A DNA stretch of 43,477 bases, from NCBI RefSeq assembly GCF_946190375.1, contig NZ_CAMIAF010000018.1, forward strand, positions 1-43,477. The letters run 5' to 3'. A program made the position numbers and the translations under genes. Under the pieces are notes generated by a model that did no database searches, had not been told where the DNA came from, and was given only the letters and a program-made list of their open reading frames with translations. This DNA comes from Streptococcus mitis. GTDB lineage: Bacteria > Bacillota > Bacilli > Lactobacillales > Streptococcaceae. This document shows, piece by piece, positions 16,720 through 23,856 of this stretch; positions within the stretch are counted from its first letter, which is position 1, and every line of letters starts with the position of its first letter.

Positions 16720-17583
16720 TTATTCATGATTTGTAATCACGCCACCAGCTCCATTAACAGTAACCCAGCCATGCTTCTCTCTGGCTTCTGCTTCTTTCAT
16801 CCGGATAAGATTATCTGTGATTGAATCTGACTTAGCTTTATTTGCTTTGGCTTCACCTTCTGCTTTAATGATACCTGCGTCTGCTTCTGCTTGAGCTTGA
16901 ACTTTCTTGGTATCGGCTTCAACCTTAGCTTTCTCCTGTTCCTGTTTAGCTGTATCGATTTCCTTTTGTTTGACCGATTCATTTTTGATTGCTGCTTCAA
17001 TTTCATCCCCAGCATCCTGATCTGTAATTGTAAAAGAAACAAACTCCAAATCGTAAGACTCAAATTTTTCTTTAAGAGCCTTATCAATCGCCTCATAGAC
17101 TTCAGTACGCTTGTCACCCAGCACATCATAGATATCATAATTACCTGTTACCGATTCTATAGCGCGTTGAACTGCTGGCGCAATGACACTCTCATTCACA
17201 TTTTCTAGCGTTGTGTAGTTTGAAAATATCGTCATAGCCTTTTCTTTATTAACACGATACTTCACATCAATGTTAGTATTCAGCCATTGACCATCTTTAG
17301 TTTGAGTCGTGATTTTCTCCATTGTTTTTGTTTGAACAGATGTAGATAAAGTGTAGACTTTGTCAATAAATGGCATTTTTAGATGATAGCCTGTTTGTAG
17401 GGTGTTTTCTTGCACACCTCCAATTGCGCTAACCTTAACCCCAACTGTATTAGCTGGGATACGTTTCACAGCCGTGAGACGAAAAATCCCAAGTGAAGCA
17501 ACAGCTGCGACTGTAATGATACCGCCTTTAGCAAGTTTTGTAAGTGTTGTTTTTCCTGTTTCATGATTGTATTGTGTAAACAT
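16720..17583 (-). CDS. SPFH/band 7 (prohibitin-like) membrane protein
   Basis: 287 aa. A short cytoplasmic N-terminus is followed by one transmembrane segment at ~residues 19-38 (GGIITVAAVASLGIFRL), then an SPFH domain (~residues 40-190: IPANTVGVKVSAIGGVQENT, DVKYRVNKEKAMTIF). A long Ala/Glu/Lys/Gln coiled coil (~190-265) and a small C-terminal tail complete it. Host SPFH proteins assemble ring-like scaffolds at membranes. A phage-encoded copy could shield the membrane or affect host defence or proteolysis, but its job is unknown. AAAAAAGGAG precedes ATG 17583. Confidence 0.85.
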   Translation of the reverse strand: MFTQYNHETGKTTLTKLAKGGIITVAAVASLGIFRLTAVKRIPANTVGVKVSAIGGVQENTLQTGYHLKMPFIDKVYTLSTSVQTKTMEKITTQTKDGQWLNTNIDVKYRVNKEKAMTIFSNYTTLENVNESVIAPAVQRAIESVTGNYDIYDVLGDKRTEVYEAIDKALKEKFESYDLEFVSFTITDQDAGDEIEAAIKNESVKQKEIDTAKQEQEKAKVEADTKKVQAQAEADAGIIKAEGEAKANKAKSDSITDNLIRMKEAEAREKHGWVTVNGAGGVITNHE

Positions 17584-17641
17584 TGATTTTACTCCTTTTT
17601 TAAATTATTTTCCCATCAAAAATTTAAATTTTTCATATCGT

Positions 17642-17884
17642 TCAATTAGTCCCTGTATGTTCATTCTCAAACTCCTCGCTTTCAATTTTTCTAATATCAA
17701 CAACGTCTTCAAAATGTTCTCTTGAACACCACTTATTTTTTATACACTCTCTAATAAAATTGTTTTTATAAAAACAATGTTCTATGTAAGCAACAAGTGC
17801 CTGATAAAAATAATATAATTTTTTCTTTTCATCCTTCACACCTCCTACGCTGATTTTTGTACTAATTTCGTTTGTTTCATCCAT
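17642..17884 (-). CDS. Small hypothetical phage protein
   Basis: Up to 80 aa, no recognised family. The best-supported part begins around KKKLYYFYQALVAYIEHC and ends EEFENEHTGTN; it is helical, with three Cys residues. The start is uncertain: ATG 17884 overlaps the PcfJ-like gene by 40 nt with a weak AAGGA, while a GTG at 17839 sits almost against a good AGGAGGT. It is probably an early/middle gene of the replication operon. Confidence 0.5.
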   Translation of the reverse strand: MDETNEISTKISVGGVKDEKKKLYYFYQALVAYIEHCFYKNNFIRECIKNKWCSREHFEDVVDIRKIESEEFENEHTGTN

Positions 17885-18525
17885 TCCTTGGCTATGTTCC
17901 AGACTTCAGCTGGTACATCTTGGTTATACTTGCCACGAAATTGGGCTATCTTCCCCTGCCTTACTTCAAGTGTGTAAAGAGGTGTTTTAGGTTGATTTGA
18001 CAGGCGGACAAACACTATTAAGGTATTACCTTTAAAATGCTTGTCTGTGTATGAGCTTACGCAATGATGTAGTTTCTTACCCTCATAGATCAGCTCAGCC
18101 ACTTTTCTAGGGACATGGAATGTGTATCCATTGATTGTCTTATCCATTCCTTCTCTAAGTTTAAACTCAGCTTCAAGCTGCTTGCGTTTCTTCTTATCTT
18201 CCAGTTTTTGTTTTTCTTCGACGAATTGATTGTATAATCCGACTGTGTGGTTATGCATGGCCGTGAAATCCTTTGGCACAAGCATAGCATCACCTTCAGG
18301 CTCAATGCCCATTTCTCGTAGCATTGTGAGATAGTCAAGGTATTCATTGAAGTCAATATGATTCTTGATAACCCAATTCTGAAACTTATTGATCCCGACA
18401 CCTTTCGGTATATGCTTGATATCGTGGTAAGTCAGATAAGACTCAATGCTAGGTACTAGCTGGCCGTTCCGTTCTTTTAATCGACGGCTCAACTCAAATT
18501 CATTAAAACTACGATTTGATTTCAT
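17845..18525 (-). CDS. PcfJ-like protein
   Basis: 226 aa. The C-terminal part carries the PcfJ-type signature: YEGKKLHHCVSSYTDKHFKG, then TLIVFVRLSNQPKTPLYTLE and GKIAQFRGKYNQ. The family occurs in conjugative plasmids and phages and has no firmly established activity. The conserved His/Cys pair in LHHCV and the terminal GKYNQ resemble a putative nucleic-acid enzyme site. This copy is short compared with the ~400-aa plasmid versions; a stop codon immediately precedes ATG 18525, so the N-terminal part is truly absent. Confidence 0.75.
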   Translation of the reverse strand: MKSNRSFNEFELSRRLKERNGQLVPSIESYLTYHDIKHIPKGVGINKFQNWVIKNHIDFNEYLDYLTMLREMGIEPEGDAMLVPKDFTAMHNHTVGLYNQFVEEKQKLEDKKKRKQLEAEFKLREGMDKTINGYTFHVPRKVAELIYEGKKLHHCVSSYTDKHFKGNTLIVFVRLSNQPKTPLYTLEVRQGKIAQFRGKYNQDVPAEVWNIAKEWMKQTKLVQKSA

Positions 18526-18633
18526 TCATATCATTTTCCAAAAAATGCGACTGCCTTTGTGTGCTTGGCTAAATACGGGCAGTCGCTCGTCCAAGGTCAC
18601 ATAACCTTTACTGACGCATATTCTAGCTCGCTT

Positions 18634-18861
18634 TTAACGTGGTTCGCGGCACGTTGATTTTGTCACTAAGTAATAGCAATCTACCGCACCATAATCAAAC
18701 CTCACATCGTCTTTTCCGATGTGTTTCTTGAATTTTGGTCTGGTAATACCTGAGAAAGTCCACTGATGGTCTTCCATATGCTCAATGAGCTCATCGACAT
18801 TGTCAAACGTTCCAAGGTAAAACTTGCAGTGCCCGTTGTAGACGAAGTAAAGATTTAACAT
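18634..18861 (-). CDS. Small hypothetical phage protein
   Basis: 75 aa from ATG 18861, overlapping the previous stop as TGATG, with AGGTGGAG just upstream. It starts MLNLYFVYNGHCKFYLGTFD and contains DELIEHMEDHQW and the basic PKFKKHIGKDD. No family recognised. It belongs to the same translationally coupled cluster as the replisome organizer. Confidence 0.65.
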   Translation of the reverse strand: MLNLYFVYNGHCKFYLGTFDNVDELIEHMEDHQWTFSGITRPKFKKHIGKDDVRFDYGAVDCYYLVTKSTCREPR

Positions 18862-19055
18862 CACTCCACCTCAATTGGGTAAAAGTTCCCAAAGGAACCC
18901 CTCAATGCCTTGCCGACCTGTACGGCGGCCGCCCGAGAAACAAACCGCAAAGCTTTCTTCTCCTCAGAACATGAAATGTCCAAGCCAGTCACGCCGATAA
19001 CGACGGATCTCAGAAACGGCTTATCCTCTCTTGTCCCATGTTTTAAAATAAACAT
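18861..19055 (-). CDS. Small hypothetical phage protein
   Basis: 64 aa, starting MFILKHGTREDKPFLRSVVI. ATG 19055 overlaps the replisome organizer stop (TGATG), preceded by GGAGGTGGC. The composition is basic, with one Cys. No family recognised. Tight coupling on both sides suggests a small replication- or nucleotide-related accessory protein, but that is only a guess from position. Confidence 0.65.
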   Translation of the reverse strand: MFILKHGTREDKPFLRSVVIGVTGLDISCSEEKKALRFVSRAAAVQVGKALRGSFGNFYPIEVE

Positions 19056-19990
19056 CAGCCACCTCCATTCTCAAGCCTTTCAAGTAATTCACGTTTCCGT
19101 TTTTCAAGCTCTTCCTTGTCTTCCTCGCTCGTAGTATTCACATAGTTAGGTTGAGACCATTCAGGAACATTGGATTTTCCTTGTGCTGGGCGGTTGTAGT
19201 TCTTACCCTCTTTATATTTACGATCGTCCTCATCTACCTGTTCAATCGTTGTGAAACCCTTCTTTTTCCAATTTTCAAGAATGGCAATTAGATAATTGAA
19301 ACTTGGTTTGTGTGACCCTGAAGTTTTCTCGATTGCACGGTTCAACATATCAAAGCTCATTCCATCAAGTCCTACATAATCAAGTAACTGTTGATGTGAC
19401 TTATCAGTTAGATGGATTCCGCTATTTTTCAAATTTTCAGAAAGGCTGGAACTAGTCATCACCTTATTATTAATTATCTCTATATCTTTATCTAATTCTT
19501 TATCTAATTCTTTATCTAATTCTTTATCTAATGCGTTACTGTGCGTTACTGTAACGTTATCCATAACGTTATCAGTAACGTTACTTTCGTTGTTCTGTGC
19601 AAGTAATTTCTGTTTTTGTCGGTGACGTGCGGCTCTATTTCGATTTTGCTCTTTTATTTTTTCCATGCCGTCAATGTTCTGATGTTTCTCCCAATTGGGT
19701 AACATTATCACTCCATCTATTTTTTCAACCATTCCAAAATTTTCAAAAACCTCAAGAGCCATACGAACTGTATTCAGCGGACGGTGGAACGTTTGTGCAA
19801 GCATTTCATCAGTGTATACAATGTTTTTAGAAATGGCTAGTACGCCTTTTCTATTCAATTTGCCTGCTAGCGTTATAAGTTTGATCCAGATTACAATAAT
19901 TGCATCACGATCAGGCAAGGCATCAATCAGGCACATTTTTTCATCGTCAAAAATATCGGTTGTGATTTTAATCCACTTGATTTCAGACAT
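19055..19990 (-). CDS. Phage replisome organizer / replication initiator
   Basis: 311 aa from ATG 19990. The N-terminal ~120 residues (MSEIKWIKITTDIFDDEKMC, LIDALPDRDAIIVIWIKLIT) match the winged-helix replisome-organizer N-terminal family that binds the phage origin. A low-complexity linker contains ELDK repeats and the repeated NVTDNVMDNV segment. The C-terminal DnaD-like region (SHQQLLDYVGLDGMSFDMLN, SFNYLIAILENWKKKGF) probably recruits the host helicase loader. No phage helicase or DnaC-like loader gene is seen, so host proteins would complete the replisome. The DNA for the linker carries iteron-like repeats (see 19485-19582). Confidence 0.88.
   Translation of the reverse strand: MSEIKWIKITTDIFDDEKMCLIDALPDRDAIIVIWIKLITLAGKLNRKGVLAISKNIVYTDEMLAQTFHRPLNTVRMALEVFENFGMVEKIDGVIMLPNWEKHQNIDGMEKIKEQNRNRAARHRQKQKLLAQNNESNVTDNVMDNVTVTHSNALDKELDKELDKELDKDIEIINNKVMTSSSLSENLKNSGIHLTDKSHQQLLDYVGLDGMSFDMLNRAIEKTSGSHKPSFNYLIAILENWKKKGFTTIEQVDEDDRKYKEGKNYNRPAQGKSNVPEWSQPNYVNTTSEEDKEELEKRKRELLERLENGGG
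19485..19582. repeat. Iteron-like repeat cluster inside replisome organizer gene; candidate phage origin
   Basis: Plus strand: four tandem 12-bp units TCTTTATCTAAT (19485-19532), two tandem 10-bp units GCGTTACTGT (19533-19552), then three AACGTTA-containing units within 30 bp (19553-19582). Lambda and several lactococcal/streptococcal phages keep the origin as iterons inside the initiator gene. Origin function is inferred. Confidence 0.6.
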
Positions 19991-20321
19991 ACCGAGCACC
20001 CCACTTCCTACGGTTCGCACGGTACTTCATCCGCATATCCTCATAGATATACCTGCTTTCTAACTCTAGTTTTTCAAGCTTGATCAGACGATTTTGAGAG
20101 ACCACATCATGATAGTCTTTTGTTAGTTTTTCAAAGTCCTTAACAATTTTTTCATAGTCCTTGGTTAATTTTTCATAGTCAGTTATGTATTCTTTGACTA
20201 ATAATAGATTTTTGTGATCATATTCCCAAATCGTAATAAAATGTCTTTTATCTGATCCCTTTTCTATCGCTTCTTTGATATACATAATCTGGTCATCCAG
20301 CCATTGAATCAATCTTTCCAT
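19983..20321 (-). CDS. Coiled-coil hypothetical phage protein
   Basis: 112 aa, strongly helical. KEYITDYEKLTKDYEKIVKD followed by FEKLTKDYHDVVSQNRLIKL forms a clear heptad-like coiled coil. AGGAGG sits 7 nt before ATG 20321, and the gene overlaps the start of the replisome organizer by 8 nt. No known family. An accessory role in replication is suggested only by coupling. Confidence 0.7.
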   Translation of the reverse strand: MERLIQWLDDQIMYIKEAIEKGSDKRHFITIWEYDHKNLLLVKEYITDYEKLTKDYEKIVKDFEKLTKDYHDVVSQNRLIKLEKLELESRYIYEDMRMKYRANRRKWGARYV

Positions 20322-20333
20322 TTCCTGACCTCC

Positions 20334-20648
20334 TCACTTCAAGATGTGCATTTTAGGCTCTGGCAATGCCAGAGGTTCTGGGCGTAAGCCTTGAGGCGGT
20401 TCGTTGTCATATGTGAATCCTTTGAACTCTCTACGGATATTCTTGCGGATTTCTTGACGTTCTGCCTCTCTACCACGTTCGTATGCATGGTTGTACCCTT
20501 TGATAATCATAGACGCAAATTCTTGCTCTTCTCGTCTTTCTTCTTCCTTGCGTTTTTCCTGCAATTTGATATGACGGCAAGCCCCTGCAAATCCAATCAG
20601 CAAGGCTCCAACCCCCATCAGCTGGTCTATAATCGGTGGTTCAAACAT
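20334..20648 (-). CDS. Small membrane-anchored hypothetical phage protein
   Basis: 104 aa. A hydrophobic N-terminal segment (IIDQLMGVGALLIGFAGACR, residues ~6-25) is followed by a highly charged helix (KRKEEERREEQEF, RGREAERQEIRKNIRREF) and a proline-rich end. A single-pass anchor with a cytoplasmic coiled coil is likely. The start ATG 20648 has GGAG 8 nt upstream. No family recognised. Confidence 0.7.
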   Translation of the reverse strand: MFEPPIIDQLMGVGALLIGFAGACRHIKLQEKRKEEERREEQEFASMIIKGYNHAYERGREAERQEIRKNIRREFKGFTYDNEPPQGLRPEPLALPEPKMHILK

Positions 20649-20661
20649 TTTTTAATCTCCT

Positions 20662-20940
20662 TTATTGTGCTAACTGACTTTGAAACCGAAGTACATCGTT
20701 CATGTCATATAAATATTTACCGCCTTTGGCATTTTGCTGGTAGCGGAATTTCCCTGCGTCTCTGAAATCTTCAATTTTCTTACGCCCCCAACCTGTTTTC
20801 TCTTGGACATCTTTGATTGAAGCCCAGTTCGTACCTCTTGATACTCGTAGTTTTGCTTCAGTCATAGCTTTCACATTCAACTGTACAAGCTCTTCCAACA
20901 GTTCATTTTTGAAATCTTCTCCAAACACTTCCAAAGCCAT
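20662..20940 (-). CDS. DUF771-type small helix-turn-helix phage protein
   Basis: 92 aa from ATG 20940. It carries the pattern of DUF771/pi2-like phage proteins: SRGTNWASIKDVQEKTGWGR, KKIEDFRDAGKFRYQ, GGKYLYDMNDVLRFQSQL. This resembles a winged-helix/excisionase-like DNA-binding unit. It is the first gene after a conserved upstream hairpin region and heads the replication operon, so it may act in early gene control. The identical genomic style upstream of the gene at 24417 suggests shared regulation. Confidence 0.75.
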   Translation of the reverse strand: MALEVFGEDFKNELLEELVQLNVKAMTEAKLRVSRGTNWASIKDVQEKTGWGRKKIEDFRDAGKFRYQQNAKGGKYLYDMNDVLRFQSQLAQ

Positions 20941-21017
20941 TGGCAATTTCCTCTCTTTCGTGTTATAATTCAGTTAGTTATATTAGTATGCGCCTGATTG
21001 CGGTCAGGTGCTTTTTT
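20940..21017 (+). ncRNA. Promoter plus terminator unit, predicted ~42-nt transcript (copy 1)
   Basis: Plus strand: TTGGCA (20940-20945), 18-bp spacer, extended -10 TGTTATAAT (20961-20969), then hairpin GCGCCTGA/TCAGGTGC (20990-21011) with a T6 tail. A transcript would run from about 20976 to 21017. A sister unit lies at 24456-24514. No ORF fits. A tiny regulatory RNA or transcription-roadblock element is possible. Confidence 0.5.
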
Positions 21018-21026
21018 GTGTTGTTG

Positions 21027-21170
21027 TCAAACTGTCTTACTTTCCATCGCCCTGAGTTCTATCTCATGGCTGACTTGTCTAAATAGCTTCTCACACGCTA
21101 TTTTTGCTTCTCTGTACGTTGTATTTTCACTGATGAAGTAATCAGCAAGTTCGATGATTTTATCTTCCAT
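21027..21170 (-). CDS. Duplicated 47-aa small protein, copy 1
   Basis: 47 aa beginning MEDKIIELADYFISENTTYR and ending ELRAMESKTV, with an excellent ribosome binding site (GGAGG, TATTG spacer). A near-identical protein is encoded at 24766-24909; first ~33 residues are the same and differences are mostly at the C-terminus. It is helical, with one Cys. The function is unknown; duplication with preserved frame, RBS and upstream palindrome indicates that it is a real gene. Confidence 0.75.
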   Translation of the reverse strand: MEDKIIELADYFISENTTYREAKIACEKLFRQVSHEIELRAMESKTV

Positions 21171-21183
21171 CAATACCTCCTAT

Positions 21184-21201
21184 ATCAGTCTCAAGACTGA
21201 T
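21184..21201. promoter_or_regulatory. Perfect palindrome upstream of the 47-aa gene (copy 1)
   Basis: ATCAGTCT-CA-AGACTGAT, about 14 nt before ATG 21170 in minus orientation. The sister palindrome at 24926-24943 differs by a compensated A-T to G-C change in the arms. It is either an operator or an RNA hairpin in the leader; no T run follows, so it is not a terminator. Confidence 0.6.
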
Positions 21202-21218
21202 GTGATTCCTTCCCAAAT

Positions 21219-21227
21219 TGCTATAAT
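21219..21227 (+). promoter_or_regulatory. Extended -10 promoter for plus-strand gene at 21288
   Basis: TGC-TATAAT, about 60 nt upstream of the start codon. No good -35 is visible, as is common with extended -10 promoters in streptococci. It faces into the plus-strand cargo gene. Confidence 0.55.
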
Positions 21228-21287
21228 ATTCTTAACTAGGACCTCTCGCGTTTTAGTCAAAAATTCAATAGAAATGAGGAGAAGAGA

Positions 21288-21761
21288 ATGAATCTCAATC
21301 AAATTCGTATTTTAGAAGCTTGTCATAAATTTTTAATTGGTCTTACGGAATTTAAGGATGAATTACAAAATGATTCCCTCATCTACCGATTCCAAGATAA
21401 AAATATTACCTTTGTAACCTATCAAGAATACATGAATTTATCATTTACCGATTACAAATTAAAATTTGATTCTCTGCATGGTTCCATAACTAATATAGAT
21501 GCTAGAGAAGATTTGATAGATGTATTATTCCAAAGCGAACATGAATTAAGAGTTTTAAACAGCATATCCGATTTAGAACAAGCTCGTATTCAGATTTTTA
21601 AACTACTATCACAAGCTAATCTTGAAATACTAACTGAAAAAAATTCAAATGCAAAAAAAGATTATTTTGGTTACCAGTTCCGTAATCTCGAAACAAAAGA
21701 ATCATATCCAATTTATTTGTTTCCAGAAAATGCTAATTTTGAACTAGTTGCCATCATTTGA
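21288..21761 (+). CDS. Plus-strand cargo gene of unknown function (moron)
   Basis: 157 aa, starting MNLNQIRILEACHKFLIGLT with GAGGAG 6 nt upstream. No family recognised. It is acidic and mostly helical (HELRVLNSISDLEQARIQIF), with a beta-rich C-terminus (YPIYLFPENANFELVAII). It is antiparallel to the whole early operon, with its own extended -10 promoter and a terminator buried in the convergent neighbour, so it can be expressed in the lysogen. That layout is typical of morons, which often confer host fitness or phage defence; the actual role here is unknown. Confidence 0.7.
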   Translation: MNLNQIRILEACHKFLIGLTEFKDELQNDSLIYRFQDKNITFVTYQEYMNLSFTDYKLKFDSLHGSITNIDAREDLIDVLFQSEHELRVLNSISDLEQARIQIFKLLSQANLEILTEKNSNAKKDYFGYQFRNLETKESYPIYLFPENANFELVAII

Positions 21762-21914
21762 TAGGATATCTGCTTCAAAACGAAACCAATTCAGCTCATG
21801 AGCAAGCTCTTCAAGCTCGTGAGCTTTTTTATTGAACTCTTTGACAAGCTCATTAAATTTCTCCATATTCGTAACATTTACTTTAACTTCAAGGTTCATT
21901 GAATTTTTAGCCAT
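21702..21914 (-). CDS. Small phage protein, possibly frameshifted at its 3' end by the cargo insertion
   Basis: 70 codons as read: MAKNSMNLEVKVNVTNMEKF, then coiled-coil-like KKAHELEELAHELNWFR. After that the frame runs into sequence antisense to the plus-strand gene and ends oddly (SGKQINWI). One added base near 21781 would give the more phage-like ending RFEADILSNDGN and a stop at 21745. The gene therefore may be slightly damaged, or it was truncated when the 21288-21761 gene entered. Its start lies 6 nt after the preceding stop. Function unknown. Confidence 0.55.
21793..21830 (+). terminator. Intrinsic terminator of plus-strand cargo gene
   Basis: AGCTCATGAGC (21793) pairs with GCTCGTGAGCT (to 21825) with one G-U, followed by six T. 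It lies 32 nt after the 21761 stop and inside the convergent minus-strand gene. Confidence 0.7.
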
Positions 21915-21919
21915 TCTTC

Positions 21920-22072
21920 TTACCTACTTTCTTTATCTAAAATTTTTCCAAATATATTTTTCGCTTGTATATTTCCAGTATTAATCTTATTGATATTCAA
22001 TACCAACTCAGGGTCCACCTTTACAAAGGTGGATTCTTTTTTTCCGCTATACGGATATCGTTTTGGTCTCAT
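21920..22072 (-). CDS. Small hypothetical phage protein
   Basis: 50 aa, starting MRPKRYPYSGKKESTFVKVD and ending GKILDKESR. A strong ribosome binding site (AGGAGG, 6-nt spacer) precedes ATG 22072. It sits 10 nt after the antirepressor stop, so it is in the same operon. The basic N-terminus suggests nucleic-acid binding, but no family is recognised. Confidence 0.65.
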   Translation of the reverse strand: MRPKRYPYSGKKESTFVKVDPELVLNINKINTGNIQAKNIFGKILDKESR

Positions 22073-22082
22073 TTTATTCCTC

Positions 22083-22796
22083 CTACGCTTGGCTAAATGC
22101 GTTCATTTCCATGATCTTCATCTTAGTATTAGTGCTTGGTTCCCACGTCATCCAGTAGGCCAATGCTGCTTCTGCAAACTTTTTCGGTAGCAAGTCATAG
22201 CGACTAATATTAAAATGATCCTTGAAATCAATCTCAGCTTGTCTAAATACCGACTGAGCAAAAATCTTATCAGCATAAGCTGGACTATCAATACCACCCA
22301 GGCATGCCACAACCCTAGCCTTACGCTTCTTCAGGAGCGACTGAGCATAGCTTGGATGAATCGGTTGCTCACTCTTCAGATAGTCAATATCTTCCAGCAT
22401 GCTAGTCTGTTGCTCACGTAATTTCTTCTGTCCAGTAAATAGAGCGATGAAGGCATCCTCATCCAAATCCTCACGGATAAATCCACCCTGCTTGTGAATA
22501 GCTGGTAAGACCTCTGATGTTACCCAGCGCTTGAACTCTTTTGCTTGAGGCAACTTGCTGGATAAGATAAGAGAGTAGAGACCAGATTCGTTGATGATGA
22601 TAGTTTCTTGGACCCTTCCTAAATTATCTGTGAGGCCCTGTTTTAGGGCGTCATCTTCATCAACGTGAAGAGCAATCGCATTTCTAGCCTTGCTATATCC
22701 TAGGATGTCTGCAACATCCTTCCCAACGAACCAAGGCTCGTCATCAATTGTCAAAGTACGGACTTCCTGCCCGTGAAAGTTAAAAATTTCGTTCAT
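22083..22796 (-). CDS. Phage antirepressor (BRO-N family)
   Basis: 237 aa. A typical BRO N-terminal domain is at ~residues 1-105: FNFHGQEVRTLTIDDEPWFV, VGKDVADILGYSKARNAIA, and NESGLYSLILSSKLPQAKEF. It is followed by a different C-terminal domain (ARVVACLGGIDSPAYADKIF). Such proteins counter the CI-like repressor or regulate early genes. AAAGGAAC precedes ATG 22796. The leader (24 bp including the RBS and first codons) is repeated exactly before the 23554-23823 gene, marking a recombination-prone junction. Confidence 0.85.
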   Translation of the reverse strand: MNEIFNFHGQEVRTLTIDDEPWFVGKDVADILGYSKARNAIALHVDEDDALKQGLTDNLGRVQETIIINESGLYSLILSSKLPQAKEFKRWVTSEVLPAIHKQGGFIREDLDEDAFIALFTGQKKLREQQTSMLEDIDYLKSEQPIHPSYAQSLLKKRKARVVACLGGIDSPAYADKIFAQSVFRQAEIDFKDHFNISRYDLLPKKFAEAALAYWMTWEPSTNTKMKIMEMNAFSQA

Positions 22797-22811
22797 AATG
22801 TTCCTTTCTAA
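22788..22811. repeat. 24-bp direct repeat, copy 1 (RBS and start of antirepressor)
   Basis: TTCGTTCATAATGTTCCTTT plus CTAA on the plus strand, identical to 23815-23838. The two copies bracket the plus-strand peptidase gene and the 89-aa gene. Confidence 0.75.
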
Positions 22812-22849
22812 ATTTGGTATAATGAAAATAAAACGATTGGAGAAAAATT

Positions 22850-23557
22850 ATGTTTAGATTTCAATTACCTAATGCTAAAGATTGGTTTTATTTCTATGGT
22901 GTCTCTAGGAGTGTCCACCCACTCGTAATGCTTAATCTACCTCATATAGCAAATAAGATTTTCCCTGGTATTGTTGATAAGAAATTATATATTGTTGATG
23001 CTGAGATTGTCGATGCACCGATGACATTTGCAGATAATCACATCATTTTTTTATCAACCGAAGGTTCAGACCTCTACGCCAGAAACGTTTACCAAGTAGC
23101 TCATGAGTTGTGCCATTTTTACATCAATACCAGTGCTAAGCAGCGGACGATGTTTTGGTTCGAGGAAGTGATTTGTGAAATGACAGCTCATTATTTTTTA
23201 GAAGAATATTCAAATCAAAACATATGGGATAAACATTCAAGGAGTATGCCATATTTGCAATACAGTCAAGAAAGCCTACTTGATATTGAAGTCTTCAATC
23301 ACAAAAGATTAATAAAATATCAATCCGACGAAATCATTCATCTTATCCGAAATTCTACAGACCGCCCTAAAAATAGATACTTAGCAACACTGCTACTCCC
23401 TATTTTTAGAGAGTTTCCGGCACTCTTTACAGAATTACCTAAATTAGCAAATCTATATGGAATACCCGATTTTGAACTATTTTTAAACGCATGGCATGAT
23501 GCTGTTGAGCGTGAAAATAAACCAGCCGTTCAAAAGATAATTGAAATTTTTTGTTAA
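22850..23557 (+). CDS. Plus-strand zinc metallopeptidase-like cargo gene (HELCH)
   Basis: 235 aa. The zinc-peptidase signature HELCH is at residues 85-89 in NVYQVAHELCHFYINTS, followed ~17 residues later by FWFEEVICEMTAHYFLEEY, whose Glu can be the third zinc ligand (gluzincin-like). No signal peptide or membrane segment is seen, so it should act in the cytoplasm. It is antiparallel to the early operon, preceded by an AT-rich leader with TATAAT (about 22818-22823) and TTGGAG before the ATG. ImmA-like peptidases cleave phage repressors, but this protein is not next to the CI gene and is longer, so repressor cleavage is not assumed. Confidence 0.75.
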   Translation: MFRFQLPNAKDWFYFYGVSRSVHPLVMLNLPHIANKIFPGIVDKKLYIVDAEIVDAPMTFADNHIIFLSTEGSDLYARNVYQVAHELCHFYINTSAKQRTMFWFEEVICEMTAHYFLEEYSNQNIWDKHSRSMPYLQYSQESLLDIEVFNHKRLIKYQSDEIIHLIRNSTDRPKNRYLATLLLPIFREFPALFTELPKLANLYGIPDFELFLNAWHDAVERENKPAVQKIIEIFC

Positions 23558-23823
23558 ACACCTAAATCCCCTATAATAAGCTCATTCACTGGCAAACCCA
23601 CAGCAAGACGTTCGTCGTTGTTGAGCGCCCTTGGGCCAACAGCACCTTTTGCAGAGCCTATACCATAATCAACGATTCCTTTGCCAGCAGATAAAGCTCC
23701 AATGATCTCGTCTTTAATCTCTGCTTGTGGTTCTAAAATTTTTTCAATTTTATCCAACTTCTCAGCAATATATGTCACGGTCCTCAATATCTCGTTGAGG
23801 GCTGTTCTTTCTAGTTCGTTCAT
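23554..23823 (-). CDS. Small hypothetical phage protein
   Basis: 89 aa. An N-terminal coiled-coil-like helix (NEILRTVTYIAEKLDKIEKI) is followed by a Gly/Ala-rich segment (GALSAGKGIVDYGIGSAKGA). It converges with the plus-strand peptidase, overlapping by 4 nt. AAAGGAAC precedes ATG 23823, in the same 24-bp repeat as the antirepressor leader. No family recognised. Confidence 0.65.
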   Translation of the reverse strand: MNELERTALNEILRTVTYIAEKLDKIEKILEPQAEIKDEIIGALSAGKGIVDYGIGSAKGAVGPRALNNDERLAVGLPVNELIIGDLGV

Positions 23824-23838
23824 AATGTTCCTTTCTAA
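23815..23838. repeat. 24-bp direct repeat, copy 2
   Basis: Identical to 22788-22811. It contains the RBS and first codons of the 89-aa gene. Confidence 0.75.
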
Positions 23839-23856
23839 GTAAAGACTTCTAAAAAA

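Noticed and set aside
17845-18525. PcfJ-like gene as a pseudogene truncated at its 5' end
   Set aside because: The 108-bp gap upstream contains no matching N-terminal sequence and the gene has an in-frame start just after a stop, so it is treated as a short intact version.
19485-19532. 12-bp tandem repeats as a CRISPR or phase-variable tract
   Set aside because: No spacers, and 12 bp keeps frame on copy change, so it cannot switch the gene off; better explained as linker/iterons.
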